NCBI RefSeq assembly: GCF_005937885.2
Contig: NZ_CP042176.1
Coordinates: 3,467,501-3,531,500, forward strand
Length of the DNA stretch: 64,000 bases
Reading direction: 5' to 3'
From: Bradyrhizobium sp. KBS0727
Lineage (GTDB): Bacteria; Pseudomonadota; Alphaproteobacteria; Rhizobiales; Xanthobacteraceae
Under the pieces are notes generated by a model. The model worked only from the letters and a program-made list of their open reading frames with translations, was not told where the DNA came from and did not search any database. Position numbers and translations under genes: made by a program. Positions 22,336-30,253 of this stretch are shown here, piece after piece. Position 1 is the first letter of the stretch, and each line of letters begins with the position of its first letter.

Positions 22336-24005
22336 TGGCGCGGCCGGATGAACTGACCTTTGCGCCGCTTGGCGGCGTCGGCGAGATCGGCATGAACCTG
22401 TCGATCTACGGGCTCGGCAACCGCCACCAGCGGTCGTGGCTCGCGGTCGATCTCGGCGTCTCCTTTGGCGACGAGGAGCATCTGCCGGGCATCGACCTGA
22501 TCATGCCCGACATCCGCTTCCTGGAAAAGGAACGCAAGAACCTGATGGGCCTGGTGCTGACGCACGCCCATGAGGATCATTTCGGGGCCATCATCGATCT
22601 CTGGCCGAAGCTGCAATGCCCGATCTACGCCACAAAATTCAGCGCCGCCTTGTTCGAGGCCAAATGCGCCGCCGAGCGCAACGCGCCGAAAATCCCGGTC
22701 ACGGTGGTGCCGTCGGGCGGTCGCATCGACCTCGGGCCGTTCAATGTCGAGTTCATTCCGGTTGCCCACTCGATTCCGGAATCGCACGCGTTGGCGATCC
22801 ATACGTCGGTCGGCACCGTGCTGCATACCGGCGATTGGAAGATCGATCCGACGCCGATCATCGGGCTGCCGACCGACGAGCGGCGCCTGCGCGAGCTCGG
22901 CGATGCCGGCGTGCTGGCGCTGATCGGCGATTCCACCAACGCGGTGCGGGAAGGGCGCTCGCCCTCGGAAACCGAGGTCGCCGCCACCATTACCAAGCTC
23001 GTGAAAGCTGCCAAGGGCCGCGTCGCGGTCACCACCTTTGCCTCCAATGTCGCCCGCCTCAAGGCCGTCGCAGACGCCGCAAAGGCCGCCGATCGCGAGG
23101 TGGTTGTGGTCGGCCGCGCCATGGAGCGCGTGGTCCAGGTGGCGCGCGAGACCGGTTTTCTCGACGGCGTGCAGAACTTCCGCGGCGCCGATCTCTACGG
23201 CCACTTCCCGCCGGACAAGGTGCTGGCGCTGTGCACCGGTAGCCAGGGCGAAGCCCGCGCGGCGCTGGCGCGGATCGCCAATGACGACCATCCGCAGGTC
23301 ACCCTGAACCAGGGCGACACCGTGATCTTTTCCTCGCGCACCATTCCCGGCAACGAGAAGGCGGTCGGCGCCATCATCAATGGCCTGGTGACCCAGGGCA
23401 TCGAGGTCATCACCGACCGCACGGACCTCGTCCATGTCTCCGGCCATCCGCGCCGCGACGAGTTGCGCGACATGATTTCGTGGGTGCGGCCGCAGCTCCT
23501 GATCCCGGTCCACGGCGAGCCGCTGCATCTGCACGAGCACGCCAAACTCGCGCGTGCCGCCGGGGTGCCGAAAGTGCTGATCTGCCGCAACGGCGACCTG
23601 GTCAAGCTCGGGCCCGGCGACCCCGGCATCATCGAACAACTGCCGTCGGGGCGGCTGTACAAGGACGGCAACATCCTGGAGGATTCCAAGTCGCGCGCCG
23701 TGGTCGAGCGGCGGCGGATGGGCTTTGCCGGCTGCGCCTTTGTGGCGATTGCGGTCACCGAAAAAGGCGAGTTATCCGACGATCCCGAGGTTGATCTCGT
23801 CGGTATCCCCGAGAAGAATGCGGCCGGCGAGGTCATCGACGAGATCGTGTTCGATGTGGTGGTTTCGACGGTCGAGAACCTGCCGCGTGCGCGCCGGCGC
23901 GATCCGGATGCGATGGCTGAGTCGGTGCGCCGCGCGGTGCGGGCCGTCATCAACGAGCACTGGGGCAAGAAACCGATCTGCCTCGTTCACGTCCTGACGG
24001 TTTGA
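22335..24005 (+). CDS. rnj: Ribonuclease J
   Basis: 556 residues from the ATG overlapping the birA stop. It is a metallo-beta-lactamase-fold RNase. The zinc motif HxHxDH is His77, His79, Asp81, His82 (LTHAHEDHFGAI). Further ligand segments are IPVAHSIPESHAL and HTGDWKID. The beta-CASP part includes ALIGDSTNAV, FASNVARLKAV and CTGSQGEARAAL, with HVSGHPRRDEL and PVHGEPLHL following. It acts in 5'-end processing and decay of RNA in alphaproteobacteria. The C-terminal domain is complete. Confidence 0.94.
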   Translation: MARPDELTFAPLGGVGEIGMNLSIYGLGNRHQRSWLAVDLGVSFGDEEHLPGIDLIMPDIRFLEKERKNLMGLVLTHAHEDHFGAIIDLWPKLQCPIYATKFSAALFEAKCAAERNAPKIPVTVVPSGGRIDLGPFNVEFIPVAHSIPESHALAIHTSVGTVLHTGDWKIDPTPIIGLPTDERRLRELGDAGVLALIGDSTNAVREGRSPSETEVAATITKLVKAAKGRVAVTTFASNVARLKAVADAAKAADREVVVVGRAMERVVQVARETGFLDGVQNFRGADLYGHFPPDKVLALCTGSQGEARAALARIANDDHPQVTLNQGDTVIFSSRTIPGNEKAVGAIINGLVTQGIEVITDRTDLVHVSGHPRRDELRDMISWVRPQLLIPVHGEPLHLHEHAKLARAAGVPKVLICRNGDLVKLGPGDPGIIEQLPSGRLYKDGNILEDSKSRAVVERRRMGFAGCAFVAIAVTEKGELSDDPEVDLVGIPEKNAAGEVIDEIVFDVVVSTVENLPRARRRDPDAMAESVRRAVRAVINEHWGKKPICLVHVLTV

Positions 24006-24029
24006 TAAAACAATAAGTGGAGGAGTGTC

Positions 24030-24434
24030 ATGCTGGGTCGGCTCAATCATGTCGCGATCGCGGTCAAGGATGCGGAAAAGGCCGCCAGGATCTATGGCGG
24101 CGCGTTCGGCGCCGAGATCTCCGGCGCGGTGCCGCTGCCGGAGCACGGCGTCATCACCGTGTTCGTGACGCTGCCCAACACCAAGATCGAGTTCATCCAG
24201 CCGCTCGGCGAGACATCGCCGATCGCCAAATTCGTCGAGCGCAATGCCGACGGCGGCATTCATCACATCTGCTATGACGTGCCCGACATCATCGCGGCAC
24301 GCGATACCCTGATTGCGCAGGGCGCGCGGGTGCTCGGTGACGGCGTGCCGAAGATCGGCGCCCACGGCAAGCCGGTGCTGTTCTTCCACCCCAAGGATTT
24401 TTCCGGCGCGCTCGTCGAAATCGAACAGGCTTAG
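24030..24434 (+). CDS. mce: Methylmalonyl-CoA epimerase
   Basis: 134 residues with two vicinal-oxygen-chelate repeats. Metal ligands are recognisable as His7 (LNHVAIAV), a glutamate/glutamine in IEFIQPLG, His near residue 80 (GIHHICYDV) and Glu in ALVEIEQA. The enzyme interconverts (R)- and (S)-methylmalonyl-CoA in propionyl-CoA breakdown. It has a good ribosome site (GGAGGAG) and lies 24 bp after rnj and 6 bp before the DUF1467 gene. Confidence 0.93.
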   Translation: MLGRLNHVAIAVKDAEKAARIYGGAFGAEISGAVPLPEHGVITVFVTLPNTKIEFIQPLGETSPIAKFVERNADGGIHHICYDVPDIIAARDTLIAQGARVLGDGVPKIGAHGKPVLFFHPKDFSGALVEIEQA

Positions 24435-24440
24435 AGCTCC

Positions 24441-24716
24441 ATGGTCTACAGCCTCTCAACCGCGTTTGCGATTTACTTCGTGCTGTGGTGGATCGTGCTG
24501 TTCCTGACGCTGCCGTTCGGCGTGCGCAGCCAGCACGAGGACGGCGAGGCGGCGCCCGGCACCGATCCCGGCGCGCCGGTGCTGGCGCGGATGGGACGCA
24601 AGCTGATCTGGACCACGCTGATCTCGGGCGTGATTTTCGCGGTCGCGATGTGGGCCTATTATCAGGGTTATTTCAACATCGAGCGGCTGTCGAAGCTGAT
24701 GGGAATGCCGTTCTAG
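24441..24716 (+). CDS. DUF1467 family membrane protein
   Basis: 91 residues with two membrane helices (AIYFVLWWIVLFLTLPFGV and WTTLISGVIFAVAMWAYY). Between them is the conserved loop GVRSQHEDGEAAPGTDPGAP, diagnostic of DUF1467. The family is widespread in alphaproteobacteria, often next to methylmalonyl-CoA epimerase. The function is unknown. The 6-bp spacing from mce indicates co-transcription. Confidence 0.88.
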   Translation: MVYSLSTAFAIYFVLWWIVLFLTLPFGVRSQHEDGEAAPGTDPGAPVLARMGRKLIWTTLISGVIFAVAMWAYYQGYFNIERLSKLMGMPF

Positions 24717-24742
24717 GCCCGCGCGGACAGGAGGAGGGACAC

Positions 24743-24991
24743 ATGCACGTTACACTGCGCGGTCTCGGCCTGGTTTTTCTGCTGCTGTGCGCATCGGCTG
24801 GCGCGGCGTCCGCGATGGATCCATCCGCCACGGAAGAGACCAATTGCCTGATGGCCTGCGACGCCAATCAGGAACATTGCGCATCGACCCCGCACGTTGC
24901 GTCGCCAAGGAACTATTCAGTGGCCGCGCATGCGTCGTCGGTGAAGACCAAGGCGCTCGTCAGCTCGCGCCGGCCGATCCAGGGACGCTGA
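24743..24991 (+). CDS. Small secreted Cys-containing protein
   Basis: 82 residues from the ATG at 24743, with a strong ribosome site (AGGAGGAGGG). A signal peptide is clear (LGLVFLLLCASAGAASA). The mature part begins MDPSATEETNCLMACDANQEHC, with three cysteines close together, then a Ser/Ala/Lys-rich tail without cysteines. I recognise no family; the clustered cysteines suggest a metal or disulfide site. It follows the DUF1467 gene by 26 bp. Confidence 0.6.
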   Translation: MHVTLRGLGLVFLLLCASAGAASAMDPSATEETNCLMACDANQEHCASTPHVASPRNYSVAAHASSVKTKALVSSRRPIQGR

Positions 24992-25322
24992 AAAGCGTCG
25001 TCGGCAGGACCGCCTCCTGGCCGGAAGCGGCTTTCACGTGAAGGCAACGCCGATCCGCTTGTCCTTCCGCCAATCATCGGCTCACCAGTCGTCGTGATCG
25101 AGCAGACGATGCCTTCCACCGCATCGGCTAAAGCCGGCACGCACTCCCGAACGGAGCGACTGAGATGTTCGCGATGGAGAACCCACATATTTCAGTAAGC
25201 CGTCGGTTGATCTGCAGATAGCGGCAGTCAGCGGAGAGAACCGCCAGGCCGATCGGCGTCACGCTTGCGGTTCCCGGCCAACGAGCGCCTCCTTACATTG
25301 CGTATGTCCTGACCACCGGAGC
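24992..25322. other. Gene-free stretch with a PilZ-like remnant
   Basis: About 330 bp without a convincing gene on either strand. The only recognisable content is the short PilZ 3'-end fragment at 25034-25078, listed separately. Otherwise I see no promoter, hairpin or repeat I can support. Confidence 0.6.
25034..25078 (-). pseudogene. Remnant of a PilZ-domain gene 3' end
   Basis: Read on the minus strand this encodes DDWRKDKRIGVAFT and a stop, matching the end of the PilZ protein at 27876 (RRDKRIGVAFT). At DNA level 25028-25064 matches 27870-27906 with two mismatches, including a 24-base identical run and a few bases beyond the stop. Upstream, the frame runs into a stop within four codons and no PilZ homology is recognisable. 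It looks like the tail of a lost or recombined paralogue. Confidence 0.5.
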
Positions 25323-26084
25323 TCACGAGCTCAGCGGCAACAGCGCATCCCGCAGTATCGCGCTTGAAATCCCCATGAGTCCCGTGAAGGGATCATCCAG
25401 CTCCAGGACCAGAAAGATCGCGCCGGCAAACGACAGCGCACATACAAACAGAGAGATCGTGACGACCGTGTTTGCCCGCGCAAACAGGGTGACGCTCACA
25501 AAGATCGCGCTCAGCCAAAATACCACAATTACCAGAAAAGGCGTCGGAATTGAGCTGCCGGCCTGCGTGAACAACTGCAGTCGCATCTGCGCGCCTTCCG
25601 TGAAAGCCGCAATGGCGCGAGACTGTAGGGAACGTTGCGTATCGTTGTTCGGCGATAGCCGCTGGAGCTCATTGTCGAATGCGTGTGCCTCCACGCCGGA
25701 CTCGAAGCGAGCGGGTTGGCCGGCCGGGTTCGCCTGCTCGTGCCAAATGCGATCGGCCAACGGTGGTATGCTCTGCCGCAGGAGCTTTCGGAGAGATGTT
25801 GCTTCCGGACCGTACTGCGCAAGCAGATCGTCCAGGACGATGACCGTTGAGGTCATCTGCCGGACCTGGTTGGTTTTCTGGTCGAACGTATTTTTGGCGG
25901 ATGCGATCAACAGACCCAGGACGAGTGCGGTCAGAGTGCCAATCAGGCCCGCGGTCAGCTTGACGACGTCCTTGGAATCCGCGTGCAGATGGTGTTCCGA
26001 CAATAGCGGCCGGACAGCCATTCCAACCAGCGCGCCGCCAAATATCACCGCGAACACAAGGAGCGAGATCAATAGGTCCTTCAT
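25323..26084 (-). CDS. DUF4239 (bestrophin-like domain) membrane protein
   Basis: 253 residues from the ATG at 26084, which has a GGAGAA ribosome site; a longer frame upstream adds an unlikely 21 residues. Two N-terminal membrane helices are visible (LLISLLVFAVIFGGALVGM and VKLTAGLIGTLTALVLGLLIAS), then a soluble region of ~100 residues with KNTFDQKTNQVRQM. Two more helices follow, then the family's ending LVLELDDPFTGLMGISSAIL. This pattern is DUF4239, sometimes called bestrophin-like; channel activity is not proven. It lies 69 bp downstream of the TAXI gene on the same strand, so they may act together. Confidence 0.75.
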   Translation of the reverse strand: MKDLLISLLVFAVIFGGALVGMAVRPLLSEHHLHADSKDVVKLTAGLIGTLTALVLGLLIASAKNTFDQKTNQVRQMTSTVIVLDDLLAQYGPEATSLRKLLRQSIPPLADRIWHEQANPAGQPARFESGVEAHAFDNELQRLSPNNDTQRSLQSRAIAAFTEGAQMRLQLFTQAGSSIPTPFLVIVVFWLSAIFVSVTLFARANTVVTISLFVCALSFAGAIFLVLELDDPFTGLMGISSAILRDALLPLSS

Positions 26085-26153
26085 ACCCGCGAATTCTCCG
26101 CCATCTTGAAAGAACTCATGGCTTCGGGCTCCCCAAAATCCGCCCACATCTTC

Positions 26154-27476
26154 TCAGGCGGCGGACACGATCCCCGGTCTCGCCGCAAGCAACATTCGCC
26201 GATCGTGAATCAGGTTCTCCAGCCGATGAGCTGCGACATTCAATGTGGAAGCATCGATCGCGTTTTCGTCGCCGCTCGCCGCCAGCGCGCGCTGTGCCCT
26301 CAGAATGCCGTCGATTTCATCTTCGATCGTTTCGAGTTCGGCGTCGGTAGCGGCTTTACGTATCCGTCGTGCCAGGGCGTAGAGTGAATCGAGCGGGCCT
26401 TGAATGGTTTCCGGATTCCCGATCCCCAGGAACTTCCAGGCCGCCGCGAGCACCGAGGCGATGCCGCCCAATATCATTGGCGCCAGAAATATCTCGTTTG
26501 AGTATTGATCCATGAAGCTCTGTTGCGTGCCGTTGTAGAACGCCGCTGCTCCGGGATGGACGGGAATAAAGGCATCGGAGTCGGTGCTGGCGGCGGCGAT
26601 TTGCGCAAAGATCGGCTGTTCGCCGAGCAGCTCTCTCCGCACCCCCATAATGGTCTGCGTCAGTGTCGCGATCGTGTTGGAGCTGAGCTTCTTGTTCGCA
26701 ACCAGATAGAGCGACGTTCGAAGCGTGGTTAGATCATCCTCGGGCACGGGCGGGACTCCGCGCAGTGTTCCCTTGGGCACGTCGAAGCTTTCATAGGCCC
26801 GTTCGGTCTCGGCGATGGCGCCAGCGGAATCGATAGAAATCAGCACCGGCGATGTCTTGGGACCTTGCTGGAAAAATCCCTTGACCAGGGACAAATACTT
26901 CTCGGTCAGAGGGATCGCGACCAGCAAGGCGCTGATGTCTTTTGATTGAAACGCCGCCCTGACATCCGCTATCGCGACGTCCTTGAAGACCTTTGCCTTC
27001 GACAGGCCATAGGTCTTGCTCAAGACATCGACGAGCCGGGCGTTCGCCTCGCCACCTATCACGCCAACTCGACGATTTTTCAGCGCGTCGATGCTGTCCA
27101 GGGATGAACCCGGCGGCGCGACGATCAGCGCGGTCAAATGGGCCAGGATGACGACCGCTTGCGCTTGCGACAGATCGCCGACGTCGCCCCGCACGGCGGC
27201 GAGATCGGCTTTCCCGGCCGAAAACGCTTTGGCGGCCTCGACCACAGTGCCGGTGTCGACAATCGTCAACCGCACCGGGGCGTTGTCCGAAACGAGCCGG
27301 TTCGCAATGACGGTCATGGCCCTGGCGGCTTCACCATCGATCGAACCGACGGCGACGGTCAGCGCTGTGGGATGCTTGTAGTAGTGATAGGCTAGCACAC
27401 CTGCACCCGTCCCGAGAACGGCGACGGTCACGAGCAGCACAACGCGAAGCCACATGGGTAGTTTGATTGATTTCAA
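26154..27476 (-). CDS. TAXI-family solute-binding protein, membrane-anchored
   Basis: 440 residues. After an N-terminal membrane anchor (LRVVLLVTVAVLGTGAGVLAY) comes a TAXI-type periplasmic binding domain: TVAVGSIDGEAARAM, GKADLAAVRGDV, NRRVGVIGGEANARL and the GVPPVPEDD segment. TAXI proteins normally serve TRAP transporters. Here a second hydrophobic helix near residues 335-355 (FLAPMILGGIASVLAAAWKF) and a charged helical tail follow, and no TRAP permease is nearby. It may therefore be a membrane-bound sensor or scaffold rather than a free binding protein. The ligand is unknown. Confidence 0.8.
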   Translation of the reverse strand: MKSIKLPMWLRVVLLVTVAVLGTGAGVLAYHYYKHPTALTVAVGSIDGEAARAMTVIANRLVSDNAPVRLTIVDTGTVVEAAKAFSAGKADLAAVRGDVGDLSQAQAVVILAHLTALIVAPPGSSLDSIDALKNRRVGVIGGEANARLVDVLSKTYGLSKAKVFKDVAIADVRAAFQSKDISALLVAIPLTEKYLSLVKGFFQQGPKTSPVLISIDSAGAIAETERAYESFDVPKGTLRGVPPVPEDDLTTLRTSLYLVANKKLSSNTIATLTQTIMGVRRELLGEQPIFAQIAAASTDSDAFIPVHPGAAAFYNGTQQSFMDQYSNEIFLAPMILGGIASVLAAAWKFLGIGNPETIQGPLDSLYALARRIRKAATDAELETIEDEIDGILRAQRALAASGDENAIDASTLNVAAHRLENLIHDRRMLLAARPGIVSAA

Positions 27477-27875
27477 ACGCGTCGCTCCACTCGCATTACC
27501 CTTTTCGTTTTTTCACCAAGCCTTCTCTTTTCTTTGCAAGGTCTTCAGACCGGTCCTCGGATAACGTCTGGGGGCGCGTGGTGCCCCATCCAGAAGCCGT
27601 CGACCGTGACGCGATGAACGGGGGCTTCCTCGGGGGAGTGATTGCCCGATCCCATGCGGAATGTGCCGCCGGGCATACGACGCGCGTCAAGCGCCGCAAG
27701 TACCGAATTGCAGGTACGCAAGTGAAGTGTGCATCCAATTCAACGCGAGGGCAAGCGCGATCGTTGCTGCAACCGCAAGGGGTGTTCGCGCGCCTGTCAC
27801 GGACCGATCATACAACTATGCATCTCAGTCGTTATGATGGCGCTCGAAGAATAGCCGCACGACCGCCGGCGGCTT
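27477..27875. other. Gene-free stretch between the TAXI and PilZ genes
   Basis: About 400 bp. The plus strand has an open frame of 138 codons, but its product has no recognisable domain or ribosome site and shows atypical composition (many Arg, Ser, His). The minus strand should hold the TAXI promoter near 27480-27560, a T-rich stretch. No hairpin or repeat stands out, apart from bases 27870-27875 shared with 25028-25033. Confidence 0.5.
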
Positions 27876-28472
27876 TTACGTAAAGGCAACGCCGATCCGC
27901 TTGTCCCGGCGCCAGGCGACCTGGCAGCGGCGGCGGGAGTGGTCGCCGGAGGTCACCAGGTTGAACGTTTCGGGGATGCCGAGCGGGCTCGCGACCTCAA
28001 GCGCTGCGCCGGTCTCCGAGATATTCCGGATGACGCAATCGATGACGCCGCCATTGAACTCGATCGAAGCCGATTTCAATACCCGTTGCCGCAGCGCCGC
28101 GCGCTTGGTCTCCAGCACCTGAAGAGAATCCTGGGCGGCTTGCCCCGCTGCGCCCGGTTGTTGGGACTGCAGCGTTTCGGCGTGCCGCGTGGCGACCGCG
28201 ATCGCTTCCTCGGTCAGTGTCGGCCTGATCCTGGCCCAGGCGAGTTTGAACCGGACCTGGCAGTCCTTGAAATTGATGGCCGGGCCCCGGTCACCCGGGG
28301 TCGCCGGCTGGCCATAGATGTTGCAGCCCCACCACCAGTGCGCGGTGTCGGGCTGCTTCATGATTCGTCCGATCGGAAGACCGCGCCAGACCACCTCAAA
28401 GTCGTCATCCCGCTGCACGCCGTCGACGACGGCGGGACGTAACGCAATGGTCTCAAGATCGTTGTCGGTCAT
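27876..28472 (-). CDS. PilZ-domain protein
   Basis: 198 residues from the ATG at 28472 (MTDNDLET). The N-terminal ~90 residues are an uncharacterised region with WRGLPIGRIMKQ and a Trp-rich WWWGCNIYGQPA. The C-terminal ~90 residues are PilZ: KRAALRQRVLKSASIEF gives the arginine motif, NISETGAALEV the second motif (normally D/NxSxxG), and CQVAWRRDKRIGVAFT the last strand. PilZ domains bind cyclic di-GMP and often control surface behaviour. The arginine motif is compatible with binding but not proof. Confidence 0.82.
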   Translation of the reverse strand: MTDNDLETIALRPAVVDGVQRDDDFEVVWRGLPIGRIMKQPDTAHWWWGCNIYGQPATPGDRGPAINFKDCQVRFKLAWARIRPTLTEEAIAVATRHAETLQSQQPGAAGQAAQDSLQVLETKRAALRQRVLKSASIEFNGGVIDCVIRNISETGAALEVASPLGIPETFNLVTSGDHSRRRCQVAWRRDKRIGVAFT

Positions 28473-28657
28473 CGATCCGGTATGCCCTTTGGCTGGCCAA
28501 AATCTGGATGAATCGCGATGTCGGGCCGGCGCAGGCAGGAAATCCGGTTCGGACAAAGTTCGCAAGATGCGATAGTCATATTCCGGGTTTCCACGGGGAA
28601 GTTTTCTTCCGGTCCGCTGGAATTTTTTCGGGATTTGAGTGGTTTTGGAGAGCAGGA

Positions 28658-29005
28658 ATGACGTTTCAAAGATGCGTTGTCGGACTTTTGATCCTGATCG
28701 TCGCCGGCCTTGCGGGATCGTTCTACATGAACCGGAAGACGCTGGGTCAGCTCCGCACGGTCAAGGCCTTTGTCGAGGGCGCGGTGTTTGCCGACGCGGT
28801 CGCGGCCTGCGAGAAGGCGTCGAGCACGACCCCGTTCAAATGGAATGGCGGCAAGCAGACCACCGTGGTCGGCCTGAATTCGGTCAGGCCGGACAAGTAC
28901 ACGGTGATCGCGAGCTATACGTTGGTCGCCGACAGCGTCTATTGCGACTACGACCCGATCAAGAAAAAGGCCGATATCGGATCGAATTTCCTGGAGCGGG
29001 AGTAG
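28658..29005 (+). CDS. Hypothetical membrane-anchored protein
   Basis: 115 residues from the ATG at 28658, with ribosome site GGAGAGCAGG. A single N-terminal hydrophobic helix (VVGLLILIVAGLAGSFYM) could be an anchor or uncleaved signal. The rest is a small soluble domain with two cysteines. No family is recognised. It is on the strand opposite to its neighbours, so it is probably its own transcription unit. Confidence 0.6.
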   Translation: MTFQRCVVGLLILIVAGLAGSFYMNRKTLGQLRTVKAFVEGAVFADAVAACEKASSTTPFKWNGGKQTTVVGLNSVRPDKYTVIASYTLVADSVYCDYDPIKKKADIGSNFLERE

Positions 29006-29028
29006 GGCGCGTCCCCGCTCCGGCGCGC

Positions 29029-30219
29029 TTAGACGATTCCGAGATCGGCCGGCCGGATCGAGGCGAATATCCGCTCCAGGCTCGGCGTCTGCAGGCCATA
29101 CATGCGCTGCAGCAGGCCGGCGAACAGGCTTCGATAATCCGTCAGCACCGGGTAATCGCGATTCTGGAACAGGTTTGGCTGTTCGACCTTGACCTGCTCG
29201 CCCAAAATCCGGCCGCCATTGATGCCGCCGCCGAGCACCCAATAGGCGCTGCCATGGCCGTGGTCGGTGCCGCGATCGCCGTTTTCCCGGAACGTGCGCC
29301 CGAACTCCGAGATCGTGACGACGACGGTGTCGCGCCAGGCCGGGCCGACTTCCTCGGCAAATCCCGCCAGCGCCCGCCCGAGCTCGCCGAGCCGGTCGGC
29401 GAGGTAGCCTTGCGCCGCGCCCTGGTTGACATGGGTGTCCCAGCCGCCGACGTCGACGAAACCGAGATTATACTGCTCGCGCATCAGCCGGCCGATCCGG
29501 CGGGCGGAAAGCTCGAAGCCGCGTGGCGACACCGCGCCGCGGTTGGCGGCGGTCATTTCCTCCGAGATCGAGCGGTAGACGTCGTCGCGCACCTTGAAAC
29601 CTTCCTCGACCGCGGATGCGAGATCACTATGCGCATACATCTGCTTGATGAGCTTGGCCTGGCGGTCGTCGATCGCGGGTTTGCCGACGGCGTTGATGCC
29701 GACATTGGGGATTTGCGCCTTGCCGCGGAACGTCAGCGGCAACTGGTCGGTAAAGGCAATCGGCTTGACCCGCGTGAGCTCCGCCGCCAGCCGGCTCATG
29801 AAGCCGGAGCGGTAGTCGCGCGAGCCGCCGACGGCCTGGCCGAGCTCGATCGTGTCCTGGGTTTCGAAATGGCTGCGGCTGACGTCGTCCGACGGCCCGG
29901 CAAACGGAATGAACGCGATCTCGCGCTTGGCCCATAGCGGATAGAGGCTGTCGCGCAGCGCCGGGTGCAGCCCCCAGTCCGAATTCAACGCCAGCGCCGC
30001 GTTGGGATTGCCCGCATCCGGCCGGGCGATCGCGAGCGTCGGCCGCGAGGCATAATAGAAATCGCTTCCCGTCGGCACCACGACATTGGCGGCGTCATAG
30101 GCGCCGCGCAGGAACACCACCAAAAGCCGCGCGTCGGTGGACGGCGCCGCCCAGACTCTTCCGGCGACCGTCAGCGAGGCGGTGGCGGCAAAGGCCTTGA
30201 TCAGTTCGCGACGATTCAT
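29029..30219 (-). CDS. DUF1501 family protein (Tat-exported)
   Basis: 396 residues. It starts with MNRRELIKAFAATASLTVAGRVWAAP, a twin-arginine-type signal. DUF1501 features follow: LLVVFLRGAYDAANVVVPTGS, GSRDYRSGFMSRL, DVGGWDTHVNQG, and VVTISEFGRTFRENGDRGTDHGHGSAYWVLG. The family has an alkaline-phosphatase/sulfatase-like fold and is almost always next to DUF1800. It lies 34 bp downstream of the DUF1800 gene. Its substrate is not known. Confidence 0.9.
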   Translation of the reverse strand: MNRRELIKAFAATASLTVAGRVWAAPSTDARLLVVFLRGAYDAANVVVPTGSDFYYASRPTLAIARPDAGNPNAALALNSDWGLHPALRDSLYPLWAKREIAFIPFAGPSDDVSRSHFETQDTIELGQAVGGSRDYRSGFMSRLAAELTRVKPIAFTDQLPLTFRGKAQIPNVGINAVGKPAIDDRQAKLIKQMYAHSDLASAVEEGFKVRDDVYRSISEEMTAANRGAVSPRGFELSARRIGRLMREQYNLGFVDVGGWDTHVNQGAAQGYLADRLGELGRALAGFAEEVGPAWRDTVVVTISEFGRTFRENGDRGTDHGHGSAYWVLGGGINGGRILGEQVKVEQPNLFQNRDYPVLTDYRSLFAGLLQRMYGLQTPSLERIFASIRPADLGIV

Positions 30220-30253
30220 TAGCAGGCTCCTTTTCGCAAACGCGGCGTGCTTC

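Noticed and set aside
27467..27883. Plus-strand frame of 138 codons between the TAXI and PilZ genes
   Set aside because: No ribosome site, domain or signal; overlaps the PilZ 3' end and TAXI promoter region.
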